Assembly (NCBI RefSeq): GCF_963169125.1 | Contig: NC_084796.1 | Location: forward strand, 90,566,888 to 90,630,887 | DNA from: Humulus lupulus | Lineage: Eukaryota; Streptophyta; Magnoliopsida; Rosales; Cannabaceae | Reading direction: 5' to 3' | DNA: 64,000 nucleotides | Shown here: one piece after another, positions 47,700 through 59,835 of the stretch | Numbering within the stretch: the first letter of the stretch is position 1 | Layout: every line of letters begins with the position of its first letter | Position numbers and translations under genes: made by a program | Notes under the pieces: model-generated | The model's input: the letters and a program-made list of their open reading frames with translations, nothing else | Databases searched by the model: none | What the model was told of the DNA's origin: nothing

Positions 47700-50600
47700 A
47701 TAAGCTTTGAAGTATGCTTCCAAGGTAGATTGAATCATCAACTGGGCAGGAAGATCAGGGCCAGAATGATAGATAGGGTAAGGAAAATGACTAGGGTCAA
47801 ACCCCTCCGCCAGCTCTTGAGAACTAGTAGTAGGTGCTTGCTGATTTGCAAGCCATGGTACTGAGGCAGGAAGAAGAAATTCGCCTCCTGAGACAACAAT
47901 AGGTTCTTGCAGGGAACATTTTAATAGAGGCACCACCTGTGATGGTGTCAACAGTTGAGCAGCCCCAAGAGGCTAGGAATAAATGGGAACCCCTTTATGA
48001 AAGGTTCAGGAAACAACACCCTCTGGTCTTTGAGGGTAGTGTAGATCCAGCCAAGGCCAAACAGTGGATGAGTATGGTTACCACAATCGTAGACTTTATG
48101 AAGGTAGTTGGTAATGAAAGGGTGGCTTGTGCCACATATATGTTTCGGGAGGATGCCCGAATTTGGCGGGAGGTGATATCCCAGACAAGAAATGTTAATT
48201 CCTTGGATTGGGAAGAGTTTCGAACTTTGTTTAATGAAAAATATTAGAATGACGCCATCAGGGCAGCAAAGGCTGAAAAGTTCAACAGATTACTTCAGAG
48301 CAACTCATCAGTGGCTGAATATGCCCTGAAATTTGATAGATTGGAAAAGTTTTTCGAGGAACTGGTGCCCACTGACGGGACTAGAAGAGAGAGGTTTCTC
48401 TAGGGGCTACAGCCTATGATAGCCCGGGATGTTCGCATTACCACTGTGCTAGGGGTGACTACCTATGCACAGGTTGTTGAGAAGGCGCTCACAGCTGAGA
48501 GCGTAGAGAACAAAATCTGGTGCGAGAACGCGGCCAGAAGTGACACTAAGAGGGTGGGACCTCCATTTATTCATTCAGGTAGGGGCGGCGGCCCCAGTGA
48601 TCAGAAAAGGAATGCTCCTAATTCCTTTCCAATTCCAAGCCCTGACAGGAGACCACGTGGTATTTCAATAGGCTGCTAGGGCGGCAATGAGGGTTAGAGG
48701 AATTTTCTTGAGTGCACTAAATGAAGGTGGTGCCATATAGGGGAGTGTCAGGCAAATGACTGCTTTTTATGCGAGCTAGTTGGACACTTAAGTCAAGATT
48801 AATTGAAGGCAAGAAAGGAAGAACCAAGAAAGGTGGACAGCTCGACCCCAGCTTGAGTGTTCTCATTGACACAGGCAAAAGCTGAGGCTTGTCCCTCAGT
48901 AGTCACATATCATCTTTTTAGTGTTGAAACCACTTATATTATTTTGATTGATTCTGGTGCTACACATTCTTTTGTTGCTAGTAGAATTACTGATAAATTG
49001 TGTAGACCGTGTGATTATTATGATGTAGGGTTTGAGACCTTATTACCCACTGGGGAGTTAGTAGTATCCAAGAGATGGGTCAAATCATTGCCAGTGATAA
49101 TGGAGGGCAGAGATTTGTCAATTGATTTGATAGAGTTTGTTATGAGCGACTTTGACATGATTCTGGGTATGGATTGGTTAGTGAGGTATAGGGCAACCAT
49201 AGATTGCGAAAGGAAAACGGTAACCTTTGAGCCTGGAGGTGAGGATCCTTTTGTGTTTGTTGGCACTGGTCATGGACCCCATGTACCTATGATATCTGTA
49301 TTGAGGGATTGAGGTTTATTGCAAGCTAGTTGCATAGGATTCTTAGCTAGTGTGGTAGATACCACTCAGGTCATGCTAGTGGGACTAGAGGAGGCCAGAT
49401 TAGTCTGTGAGTTTCTAGACGTGTTTCCAGAGGATTTACCAGGGTTGCCGCCACATAGAAAGATTGAATTCGTGATTGAACTAGAACCAGGGACAGAGCT
49501 AGTATCTAGGACACCTTACAGAATGGCCCCAACTTAGTTAAAAGAACTAAAGGTATAGTTATAGGAGCTATTAGACTTAGGTTTTATTAGACCCAGTTTC
49601 TCACCATGGGGTGAACCAGTCTTGTTTGTAAAGAATAAAGATGTTTATCTGAGGATGTATATTAATTACAGGGAACTAAACAAGTTGACAATTAAGAACA
49701 TAAACAAAAAGGATAAATGATATGTTCGATCAGTTGCACGGTAAGATGGTATCCTCAAAGATAGATCTTTGATCTGGTTATCACTAGCTGAGGATCAAGG
49801 AGAGAGACATAGCTAAGACTGCCTTTCATACTAGGTATGGGCATTATAAGTTCTTAGTCATGTCCTTTGGGTTGACTAATGCCCCAGCTGCCTATACGAA
49901 TCTGATGATCAGGTGTTCAAAGATTGCCTAGACTGGTTTGTGATCGTTTTCATCTACGATATTCTAGTTTATTCTTAGTCAGAGTCAGAACATGAGCAGC
50001 ATCTAAGGTTGGTTCTACAGAGATTGAGGGACACACAGATTGTTCGCAAAGTTCAAGAAATGTGAGTTCTGGTTACCTCAGGTAACTTTCCTTGGTCATA
50101 TTTTCAGTAGGGATGGGATCAAGATGGACCTTGCCAAGATTGAGGCGGTTAGAGATTGGTCAAGGCCAAGGAATGCCTCAGAGATTGGGAGCTTCCTTGG
50201 ATTGATAGGTTAATACAAATGTTTTATGTAAGGGTTCTCAAGGATTGCTACTTCATTGTCTGAACTGACATGCAAGAGTCAGAAGTTTTCGTGGTCAGAT
50301 AAGTATGAGAACAACTTCTAGGATTTGAAGCAGCGATTAATCACAACTCCAGTTATGAGTCTTCCAACAGATTAGGAGAAGTTCGTGATATATTGTGATG
50401 CCTTACCTCAAGGTTTGGGTTATGTTCTTATGCAGTCGGGGAAGGTGATTGCCTATGCATCACGCCAGTTGAAAGAGTATGAACAGAGATACCCCTGTGA
50501 TGATCTAGAGTTGGCAGCAGTGCTCTTTGCATTAAAGGTATGGAGACATTATCTATATGGGGAGAAGTGTGAGATATACACTAACCACAAGAACCTGAAA

Positions 50601-50854
50601 TACTTTTTCACACAGAAAGATTTGAACATGAGGCAAAGGCATTGGCTGGAGTTTGTGAAGGATTATGATTGTGAAATCTTGTATCACCCAGGAAAGGCCA
50701 ACGTGGTGGAAGATGCCTTAAGCCAGAAGGGTCCGTAATAGATATACAGTGCGAGAATGATATCCAGAGAGTTGGCAGATGATATGACCAGAGTTCGTAT
50801 AGAGTTGCTGGTTGGACAGTTGGCCAATATCATGCTATAGTCTACACTGCTATA
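47700..50854 (+). pseudogene. gag-pol: Gypsy-2 gag-pol, chromovirus, integrase deleted
   Basis: Gag is recognisable from about 47700, with NKWEPLYERFRKQHP, then the WMSMVTTIVDFMKVVGNERV block near 48065 and YAQVVEKALTAES near 48470. A damaged zinc knuckle lies near 48720-48790, and protease [11 protein letters not shown] near 48951. RT is in pieces (49319-50200) with FIYDILVYS near 49949-49975, the first catalytic Asp replaced by Tyr. RNase H is long and open ([14 protein letters not shown] to GPxxIYS, 50395-50750). The frame then runs only to VGQLANIM before the 3' LTR begins abruptly near 50855. The integrase and chromodomain are absent. It is clearly dead. Confidence 0.85.
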
Positions 50855-53209
50855 GTATCATTCCATGATTATGTGAGTCACATTATTATATTACTTGATA
50901 TGCATGTTTAGGTGTATTAAATATTCATGTGGGCCTGTTTCTTATTGGAAGGGAAATTTTCATAATTTGGCCCACTATGGGTATATTTGGCATATATGTG
51001 ATATATGTGTGAGACCACATTATTATGTGGATATATTTGGGTTACTCAGCATGAGGCGATCCTAAGGAGCAAGCTAGTGGGAAAGTCACAACAGGATTAA
51101 TACTTGACTCGGGTGAGTCAAGGGGTATTTTGGGTATTTAGTACATTACTGGGATATTGGGTGATGGGAATGATTATTTGATGATATATTGGGAGTTAGT
51201 GAGGTCAGGAGGAAATTATGGGAATTTTGACTATTTTACCCTCAGGGGTGTTTTTGAGACCCCAAGCCTTGGGTTTTAGTTAAGGTTACTTTAGTTTGAA
51301 GTAACCTGACAGAAACAGATATACGTTCAAAACACTTTCTCTCTCTCTCTCTCTCCCGTGCTTCTTTTTACTGTTCGTTGCATTTTCGAAGGAAACTCGA
51401 GTTTTAGGACTCGGATTCAAGCAAGGTTAAAGTCGTATCAATTCTAGGAAAGGTTAGAAGCTTGTTAGTAGAAGGATTTAGCAAGAAATGACATGATCAG
51501 AGGTAATTTATGCTTTAAGTTTCCAAATTTTCGTTTCCTAACGTTTTTTATGTTTTGAATTTGGATTCTATGTTTCGATGAGTTTTTGAGTTGTTTGATA
51601 CTTGGGCTGCGACGGTTTTGGGCCATTGAGATGATTCGGAACATTGATTTTGAAAATTGGATATGTTTGGATAGGTTTATAGAGGGTTTTGAAATGAGAA
51701 AAATGGAGGTAAATGGCTGGATTTCTGGTCGGCCCGCAGCCTTATTCTTGGGCGCCGCGACTCAAACTTGTCGAAGATGAAGACCTGACTGTTGGGAAAT
51801 TAGGGCCGTGACGCTTGGTAGGCACGCCGCGACACAAGGCGCAGGAAAAAAGAGGTAGTGGCCTCTGTTTTGGGCAAGCTGCGGCTCAAAAGTTGGGCGC
51901 AACGCTTAAGGGGATTTTTGGCCTTAGAGAGGTTTTGAGTGCGGGAACTCAAATCCAAGGGCTCAGGATTAATCCTATTACCAGATTTAGTAGGATTTGA
52001 CGTCCCGGAGCCTAGGACTTGGTCCGGAAGCCTTTATTTACACAATATTGACGTGATTCTATAATTGGTTATGACTAGGTTATCGCCAGGGGCTCGATAT
52101 CAGGATCGTCCTTGATGGTTGTTCTTATTTGACATTAGAGTTTGACCTGAGGTAGGAAAACTGCACCCATTACTTGATGCACATGATTAGGGCTTGGCCC
52201 GAATGTTGAATAAAGTTTTGATTGGACGTTGGCCCTATAAATGCGTATGATTATGATTACGTCTTTGATTATTAATTAAGCATGTTGAATGCTCTGTATG
52301 TCGATACTTGCTATATGATAAATGTCTATTAGCACATTATACACTTTAGAAAAGCATTGACTTATTAGTCAAGGATGACAATAGCGCTGAGCGCTGGTCG
52401 AAAAGCATTGACATATGAGTCAAGGGTGGCAATAACGTACAGAGTATTGGTCGATATGATTAGATTTAATCAGGAGTGCATCATACGCTTGTTCGACCCA
52501 ATGTTCGTAGAAAACTAAAGCGTCAGGCACGCTGGCCCAGCTCCAAGGCTTGTTATACAAAAGATAGGATCCTAGGGCATTAAGCCCCAGTGTGACTAAT
52601 CAGTCATGTACTTGGGAAATGAGCCTCGATATGATTCAGTTAATCATTTATTTAGGCCATTTGGTCCCATATGACGTTGTAGTCATTCATACGAAAGGTA
52701 TGCATGCATGATTAGGGTTATTAGTGCTCGACATGTTAATTATGATTTGGGAATGTGTTAATCAATGCTTATGAGCATGTTAAAGTTTTGTTGCTCGGCC
52801 TTGGCTCACGAGTGCTATGTGGTGCAAGTAAAGGGAAAGAAAAGCTGAACCAGCCATGAGTTAGAGAGCTTAGGTGGTGATGTGTACATATGCGGCCGCT
52901 TGACCACCACGGCTAGGTTTCTTAGAGGAACTAGGGTTAAACCCCATTTTTGCCGCTTCGGTCGGCGGGTTGTAACTTTTGAGTTATAATGACCATTTTG
53001 GAACTGTAAAAAACTTGGTAAATGTTAATTATGGGATCCCATGTATGGTTTAATGTTTTAATGAAATATCAATTACTTTTAACCGAAATTTTTAACCCTG
53101 GACCATTAATCACATTTAGATGCACGTTTATGGCCTAATGACTCGGTTAGTGAGTGAAGCACTATTTAAAATAAACAGTGTAACGATCTTGGCTAACCAG
53201 GACGTTACA
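50855..53209 (+). repeat. 3' LTR of Gypsy-2 (first bases deleted)
   Basis: Homology to other LTRs starts about 75-80 bp inside the expected LTR start, directly after pol sequence, with no polypurine tract. The LTR ends GACGTTACA at 53209, flanked by gatgt. It contains a CCACAT-TATT-ATGTGG stem-loop (51015-51030), a (CT)n run (51338-51355), a GC-rich block (51725-51905) and the core (52785-52834). Confidence 0.85.
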
Positions 53210-53796
53210 GATGTGTTGAATAGGATTGATCGTTTACAATATGGTTATCTTCGTTTTTGGTTTAGTTCTTATTTTATAATAAAATTCAATGTACACTCAT
53301 ATTCTTTTGTTGTGTATAGGTTTTTTGAAATTCTTTAAATTTATAGTTTTTAGAATTTAAGTTGCGTTCTTGAATTAAGATGTTTTGGGTTTTGGTTTTA
53401 CTAAATTTATTATTGATTTTTTTTTTGTTATAGTTTTATTAAAATTATGTTTTTAGTTTTTAATTAGTTAATATGATATTTTTTTATAAGAAAAAAAATA
53501 GTTTATATTTTATTTTTCTAATATTGGTTTTCTATAAATTAATTTAGTATTTTTTTAATCTTTTAAAACATTATTTTTATCTAATTGTTTTAATATTATT
53601 AATTTTTTAAATTGAATTATACACGTGGCACTGCCACGTCAGTGCCCAAAATGTAAAATAAGATGAAATCTAACGGAAGTCCCACAATTCATTAAACCGC
53701 ATAATTCGGGGGAAATTTTTAACAACGCGAAATTTTTAGGGGGCACAATGTGACAGTGGTGATAGTTCGGGGGGCAAAAATCCTATTTATTCATCT
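53210..53796. other. Unclassified AT-rich segment between two LTRs
   Basis: There is no clear gene. The last 180 bp include CACGTGGCACTGCCACGT (53624-53641, an inverted repeat) and a G-rich series (AATTCGGGGG, TTTAGGGGGC, AGTTCGGGGGGC). I know this composition from the ends of unclassified plant repeats. It breaks off where the Gypsy-3 3' LTR begins at about 53797, and so is probably a remnant of the sequence into which Gypsy-2 or Gypsy-3 was inserted. Confidence 0.45.
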
Positions 53797-54859
53797 CAAA
53801 ATTCACCATGGTTGAACCTCAAACTTAGGAACTTCAGCAAAACAATCCAAACTTCAGAATTTAGAGCTTAGAATTTCATACCTTCAATGGGGATTCGACC
53901 TTAAGTCAGCCTCTACACCTCCTTGGCTTACTCCTCCTCAAACCCTTGGCTTGAATTCCATAGAATTCCCATCAAATTCAACTTAAACATCACAGTTCAA
54001 CACCAAAACCAGAAACTGAAGAAAACTTCAAAGTCTTACCTCAACTGAATGAATTTCTCTGCCAATTCCTCAAGCTACAACATGGATCCTAGCCTCTAGC
54101 CCTTGCCCAAACTTTTCCTGAGTTTCTGCTCCAAAAGACCTCAATAACTGATGGAGAAAAGCCTAAACCGACCTTGATAAAATGCCCTGTTTTCCTTTCC
54201 CTCTTTCCTTCTCTTCTTTCTTTTCTTTCCTTTCTTTTCTTTTCTTTTTCCTTCAGACTCTAGACTTTTCCCACTAAGGCATAAAACCTGATAACACTTA
54301 TCCTATAGTAGCCAAATGACCAATCTTCCCTCACTTTAATTCTAAGCCTTTAAATGCACCTAGGGGCATTTTGGTCCTTTTACCCAATTCCTGCTAATTC
54401 CTCGAATGTCTCTAATATTTACTGCTTACTTCCTGACACCTATCCAATCACCAATTATATTCTTAAATGTCAAAATGGACTCCAATATATATTCTCTAAA
54501 TTCCCATTTATACCCCAGGCTCGCCCCGAGCCGGGTATAAATCCCCGCCGTGACGTTTTCGCTAATCCGCTCACTAGGATCGTCTCGAATCACAGACCAC
54601 AAATATATCCACATAATAATGTGGTCTCAACAGTTATCAGATATATATAGTTATGCCCTCAACGGGCCAAAATTACAATTATGCCCTTTCTAACCTAATC
54701 AGGGCCTACAAGCATACTAATACACATAGTCATGCATCTCAGATATTCAAATAGTCATATAACATTCTTTTAATCATTAAATCACATTTATTCCAATTAT
54801 GCCCTCCTGGCACACTAATCAAGGCCCTTAAGCCTTATTAGTAAATTTGGGTTGTTACA
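53797..54859 (-). repeat. 3' LTR of Gypsy-3 (outer half missing)
   Basis: It matches 61160-62211 with a few dozen differences by eye, including a short indel near 54330. It ends GGGTTGTTACA next to the polypurine tract. It contains a pyrimidine-rich stretch (54190-54254) and a CCACAT-TATT-ATGTGG stem-loop (54609-54624). The part matching 59836-61159 is missing. Confidence 0.85.
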
Positions 54860-54873
54860 ACTATCCCCTCCTA
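54860..54873 (-). other. Polypurine tract of Gypsy-3
   Basis: On the minus strand TAGGAGGGGATAGT directly precedes the TGTAACAACCC LTR start. Confidence 0.85.
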
Positions 54874-54895
54874 ATGAGAATTTCGTCCTCGAAAT

Positions 54896-57800
54896 TTACT
54901 TGAATAACTGGGGATATTGATCCCGCATTGCTGTCTCATGCTCCTAGGTCGCTTCCTCGACCCTACTATTCCTCCACAACACTTTAATAAGAGGAATCGC
55001 CTTATTCCGCAATACTTTATCTTTCTGATCCAAGATCTGACCCAGTTGCTCTTCATAAGCCAAATCTGTCTGTAACTCCAAATCTTCATACCTCAATACA
55101 TGAGTTACATCCGAGACGTACTTCCGAAGCATAGAAATATGGAATACATCATGGACTCCTGACAATGATGGCGACAAGGCTAACCTATACGCCACCTGAC
55201 CAATCCCTTCCATGATTTCAAATGGTCCAATGAATCTAGGGCTTAGCTTGCCTTTCTTACCAAACCTTCTCACCCCTCGCAAGGGTGAAACTCGAAGAAA
55301 CACGTGGTCCCCAACCTGGATCTCCATGTTCCTACGCTTAGGATCAATGTAGCTTTTCTGTATACTCTGAGAAGCGAGCATCCTAGCTCGAATATTCTCT
55401 ATAGCTTCACTTGTTCTCTGAACCATGTCTGGTCCCAAATACTTCCTTTCACCCATCTTATCCCAATGAATGGGTGATCTACACTTTCTCCCATACAACA
55501 TCTCATAGGGAGCCACTCAAATTGTTGATTGGTAACGATTGTTATACAAAAATTCAATCAATGGAAGATACTTACTCCATGAACCCTCAAAGTCAATCAC
55601 ACACGCTCTGAGCATATCCTCCAACACCTGAATCGTCCTCTCAGACTGTCCATCAGTCTGAGGATGAAAGGCTGTACTGAACTTCAACTGAGTCCCCAAA
55701 GCTTTCTGCAAACTACTCCAAAACTTAGAAGTGAAGATAGGATCCCGGTCTGACACTATAGACTTAGGAACCCCATGGAGACGTACGATCTACCTCACAT
55801 ACAACTCAGCATACTGATCCACAGTATATGTCGATCTTACTGGAAGAAACTGGGCTGACTTGGTATGCCTGTCCACTATCACCCACACCGAGTCATGAAG
55901 CCCAACCGTCCTGGGTAAACCTCCCACAAAGTCCATCGTAATATCCTCCCATTTCCACTCGGGAATACCCAAAGGCTGAAGCAACCCTGCTGGTCGTTGA
56001 TGCTCAGCCTTCACCTGCTGACAGGTTAAGCATCTGGCTACGTACTCCACCACATCCTTTTTCATCCCGGGCCACCAATATAATGTTCGTAAATCCTGGT
56101 ACATCTTCATGGTACACGGATGAAGCGAGTACGGTGTTGTATGATACTCATCTAGTATCTCTCGTCGGATCCCCTCATCAGCTGGAACACATATCCGTCC
56201 CTGATACCGAAGCAAACCAACCTCAGATATAGAATAGTCCTTAGCTACTCTCGCTAAGACATTCTCTCTGATCCCCTGTAACTGAGCGCCTGCCAACTGT
56301 CCCTCTCTGATCCGCTCTACCAGGGTCGACTGTAGAGTAATATTAGCCAACTGGCCTACCACCAACGCTATCCCCGCTCTGACCATCTCATTAGCTAACT
56401 CCCTTGAGATCTGAATGGAACTATATAACTGACCTGGGCCTCTCCGGCTCAATGCATTTGCCACCACATTGGCTTTCCCCGGATGGTAAAGAATATCACA
56501 ATCATAATCTTTCACCAACTCAAGCCAATGCCTCTGTCTCATGTTCAGGTCCTTCTGTGTAAAGGAATACTTCAGACTCTTATGGTCGGTGTACACCTCG
56601 CACTTCTGCCCATACAAGTAATGTCGCCAGATCTTCAGTGTGAATACCACCGCTGCTAGCTCCAAGTCATGGGTAGGATACCGCTGCTCATACTCCTTCA
56701 ACTGTCGTGATGCATAAGCTATAACCTTCTCATTCTGCATAACCACACAGCCTAAACCCAACCTCGATGCATCACAGTAAACAACAAACTTGCCTTCCCC
56801 CGAAGGAAGACTCAGCACAGGCGTTGTAATAAGTCGTCGCTTCAACTCTTGAAAACTATCTTCTCACTTATCTAACCAGATAAACTTCAAATTCTTCCGT
56901 GTCAATTCTTTCATTGGTGCCACTGTCTTTGAGAAGCCCTCTACAAACCGTTTGTAATAACCCGCCAGACCAAGAAAACTCCGTACCTCCGAGGCGTTCC
57001 TTGGCCTCGGCCAATCCCTAACCGCCTCTACCTTAGATGGATCCACCTTAATCCCATCTGCACCCACGATATGTCCAAGGAATGTCACTTCTAGTAACCA
57101 AAATTCACATTTCTTAAACTTGGCATACAACTGATGCTCCCTCAACCTCTGAAGAACCTGTCGAAGATGAATCTCGTGCTCTGCCTCTGAACTGGAGTAC
57201 ACTAAGATGTCATTGACGAAGACAATAATGAACTAATCCAGAAAATCATTGAACACTCTGTTCATTAGATCCATAAAGGCTGCTGGGGCATTGGTCAAAC
57301 CAAATGACATGACCAGAAACTCATAGTGCCCATACCTCGTTTGGAAAGCCGTCTTCGGTACATCCTCATCCTTGATCCTCAGCTGGTGATAACCAGATCA
57401 AAGATCAATCTTTGAGAACACCGTCTTACCCTGCAGCTGATCGAACAAGTCATCAATTCTTGGTAGGGGATACTTATTCTTGATAGTCAACTTGTTCAAT
57501 TCCCGGTAGTCTATACACATTCTCAAAGTCCCATCCTTCTTCTTCACGAATAAAACTGGAGCACCCCATGGCGAGTAACTAGGTCTGATAAACCCCAAAT
57601 CCAGAAGCTCCTGTAACTGTATCTTCAATTCTTTCAGTTCCGCCGGTGCCATCCTATATGGTGCCCTTGACACTGGCCTATCCCTGGCGCCAACTCAATG
57701 AAAAACTAAATCTCTCTACACGGTGGCAACCCTGACAAGTTCTCAGGAAACACATCTAAGAACTTGCAAACCAATCTGGTCTCCTCCGGTCGTACTAGTG

Positions 57801-59433
57801 AAACCCTGGTAGTATCCACAACACTAGCCAGAAAGCCTATGCATCCACCCTGTAACAAGTCTCTGGCTCTCAACACCGATATCTTGGGTATGCGTGGTCC
57901 ATGCACCGCTCCCACAAAAACAAAGGGATCCTCGCCCTCCGGCTCAAAAGTCACCATCTTCTTCCTGCAGTCAATGGTAGCTCCATATCTAACCAGCCAA
58001 TCCATACCAAGAATCATATCAAAGTCCTCCATACTTAACTCAAATAAGTCTACTGATAACTCCCTACCATCCACCATCACTAGCAGTGCTCTAATCCACC
58101 TCCTAGATACTACCAGTTCCCTTGTAGGCAAAATAGTCCCAAACCCTGAAACACAATACTCAATAGGTCTACACAGTCTATCAATCACCTTACTGGAAAC
58201 AAATGAGTGTGTAGCACCAAAGTCAATCAATACAGTAAAAGGAGTGCCAGCACTAGAAAGCTCACCTGTCACTACCGAGGGAATAGCCTCGGACTCCGCT
58301 TGCGTCAGGGTGAACACTCGAGCTGGAGTCAAGCTGTCCACCTTCCCCGCATCTCCCTTCTCCACTGTCGGGTAATCATTCTTGAGGTGTCCCACCACCC
58401 CACACACATAACAGGCCTTTGCCCGACACTCGCCCAGATGGCGTCTTCTGCACCTTATGCACTCAGGATAAGTCCTCCATGTATCACCGCCTCCCTGACA
58501 GCCACCCTGAGTACGCCTACCTCTCCTATCAGGACCAGGAAAGGTTGATGCATCAGGGGTCTTCCTCTTCAAATCACTGGGGCCTTCACCCCTACCAGAA
58601 CAAGCATATGGAGGCACCGCCCTGTGGCCCTCCCGCCTCACTGCACTCTCTCTCCATATCTTATTTTTTGCTTCTTCAGTGGTAAGATCCTTCTCTACAG
58701 CCTTGGCATAAGTTGTCCCTCCAGGAATTGTTGTAATCCTCACATCTCGGGCAATCATGGCATTAAGCCCTCTAATAAACCTGTCCTGCCTAGCTGCATC
58801 AATAGGCACAAGATTTGGTGCAAATTTTGCAAGTCTGTCAAACTTTAGGGCATACTCTGTAACTTTCATACTACCCTGCACTAACCCCACAAACTCATTT
58901 ACTTTCGCTGCCCTGATGGCAACATTATAATACTCCTGACTGAACAAGTCCTTGAATCCTTCCCAAGTCAAAGCAGTAACATCTCTGGTCTGTGACGCCA
59001 CCTCCCACCAGATTCGGGCATCCTCTCTCAGCATATATGTGGCACAGGCCTCTCTGTCATGTCCCTCTACCCTCATAAAATCACGAATGGTAGTAATCAT
59101 GGTCATCCACTGTTCAGCCTTCAGTGGATCAGGTCCTCCCTCAAAGATCGGGGGCTGTTGCTTCCTGAACTGCTCATACAATGGTTCCCACTTGTTCCCA
59201 ACCTCAACTGGCTACACAACAGGTACCACTTCAGGTGGCACAATGGGGGAAACACTCCTAGATGGAGCCTGCTGCTGCAAAATTAAGATCTGCTCATCTT
59301 GGCTCTGTAGTCGAGCCTGCATGTCTACCATCAGTTGCTGCAAGTTCTCAAGGACTGGCGGAGGGGTCTGGCCCTGATCATTATCTCTAGTCCCAGACCT
59401 GATGGCTAGTCGCGTAGATTTTCTTGGATGCAT
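54896..59433 (-). pseudogene. gag-pol: Gypsy-3 gag-pol polyprotein, chromovirus (Tekay-like), near full length
   Basis: From an ATG at 59433 the minus strand has gag, a zinc knuckle (CIRCRRRHLGEC, CYVCGVVGHLKNDYP near 58380-58470), and protease with DFGATHS at about 58204-58224 (normally DSG). RT has FVNDILVYS at about 57194-57220 (normally FVDD). RNase H ([12 protein letters not shown]), integrase with its HHCC zinc site (HTTPYSLH to CLTCQQVK) and core ([20 protein letters not shown] near 55640) follow. The chromodomain-like tail (VKVLWRNSRVEEAT) precedes a stop at the Trp codon, and the natural stop is at 54896-54898. About 1,500 codons are almost collinear with living families, but at least seven stops or shifts and two catalytic changes make it inactive. 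Confidence 0.9.
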
Positions 59434-59597
59434 GATTATCCAAATCAATCTACAATCAACGACTCAGCAATCAGACTACGATGACAGGGTAATAATCCTT
59501 TCATGATCCATCACTGGAACTCCAATCATTCACAAGCAATCAATTTCATAGCAATTTATCCAAATATTTATCCATATATTCATTCACATGCTTAGCA

Positions 59598-59611
59598 GTG
59601 CTGATAAGCAC
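59598..59611 (-). other. Leader stem-loop of Gypsy-3
   Basis: The minus strand reads GTGCT-TATC-AGCAC, a perfect 5-bp stem with a 4-base loop. It is the single-copy counterpart of the array in Gypsy-2. Confidence 0.65.
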
Positions 59612-59821
59612 GCCTCAATAATATCATGCAATAGTCAAGGGCCAGGTCCTATCAGTATCTCATTCTCCCTATTAATCAAACAGATATCAACAGTCATATC
59701 TCATTCAAATCATTTAAGCACATAATCATGTGTACACAATTACAAAACCCTGAGTCAAGCTTGTCTTTCGCAGTGAATGTACATGTCCAGCCAGTCTTCA
59801 GGAACCCATCATCCTAGAACA

Positions 59822-59832
59822 CTCTGATACCA
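59822..59832 (-). other. Gypsy-3 primer-binding site (tRNA-iMet)
   Basis: The minus strand reads TGGTATCAGAG three bases inside the 5' LTR end. Confidence 0.85.
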
Positions 59833-59835
59833 AGT

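Noticed and set aside
47688..47951. Minus-strand frame of 87 codons with an in-frame ATG
   Set aside because: It is the antisense of the Gypsy-2 gag N-terminus, which is recognisable by comparison with Gypsy-1.
53120..53338. Short plus-strand frame running out of the Gypsy-2 LTR (DVLNRIDRLQYGY)
   Set aside because: It begins within the LTR and is short, with no recognisable domain.
57764..58375. Long plus-strand frame (203 codons) opposite the Gypsy-3 protease, with counterparts at 4412-4759 and 49018-49266
   Set aside because: It mirrors the conserved gag-protease codons in all three elements. Conservation is explained by the sense strand.
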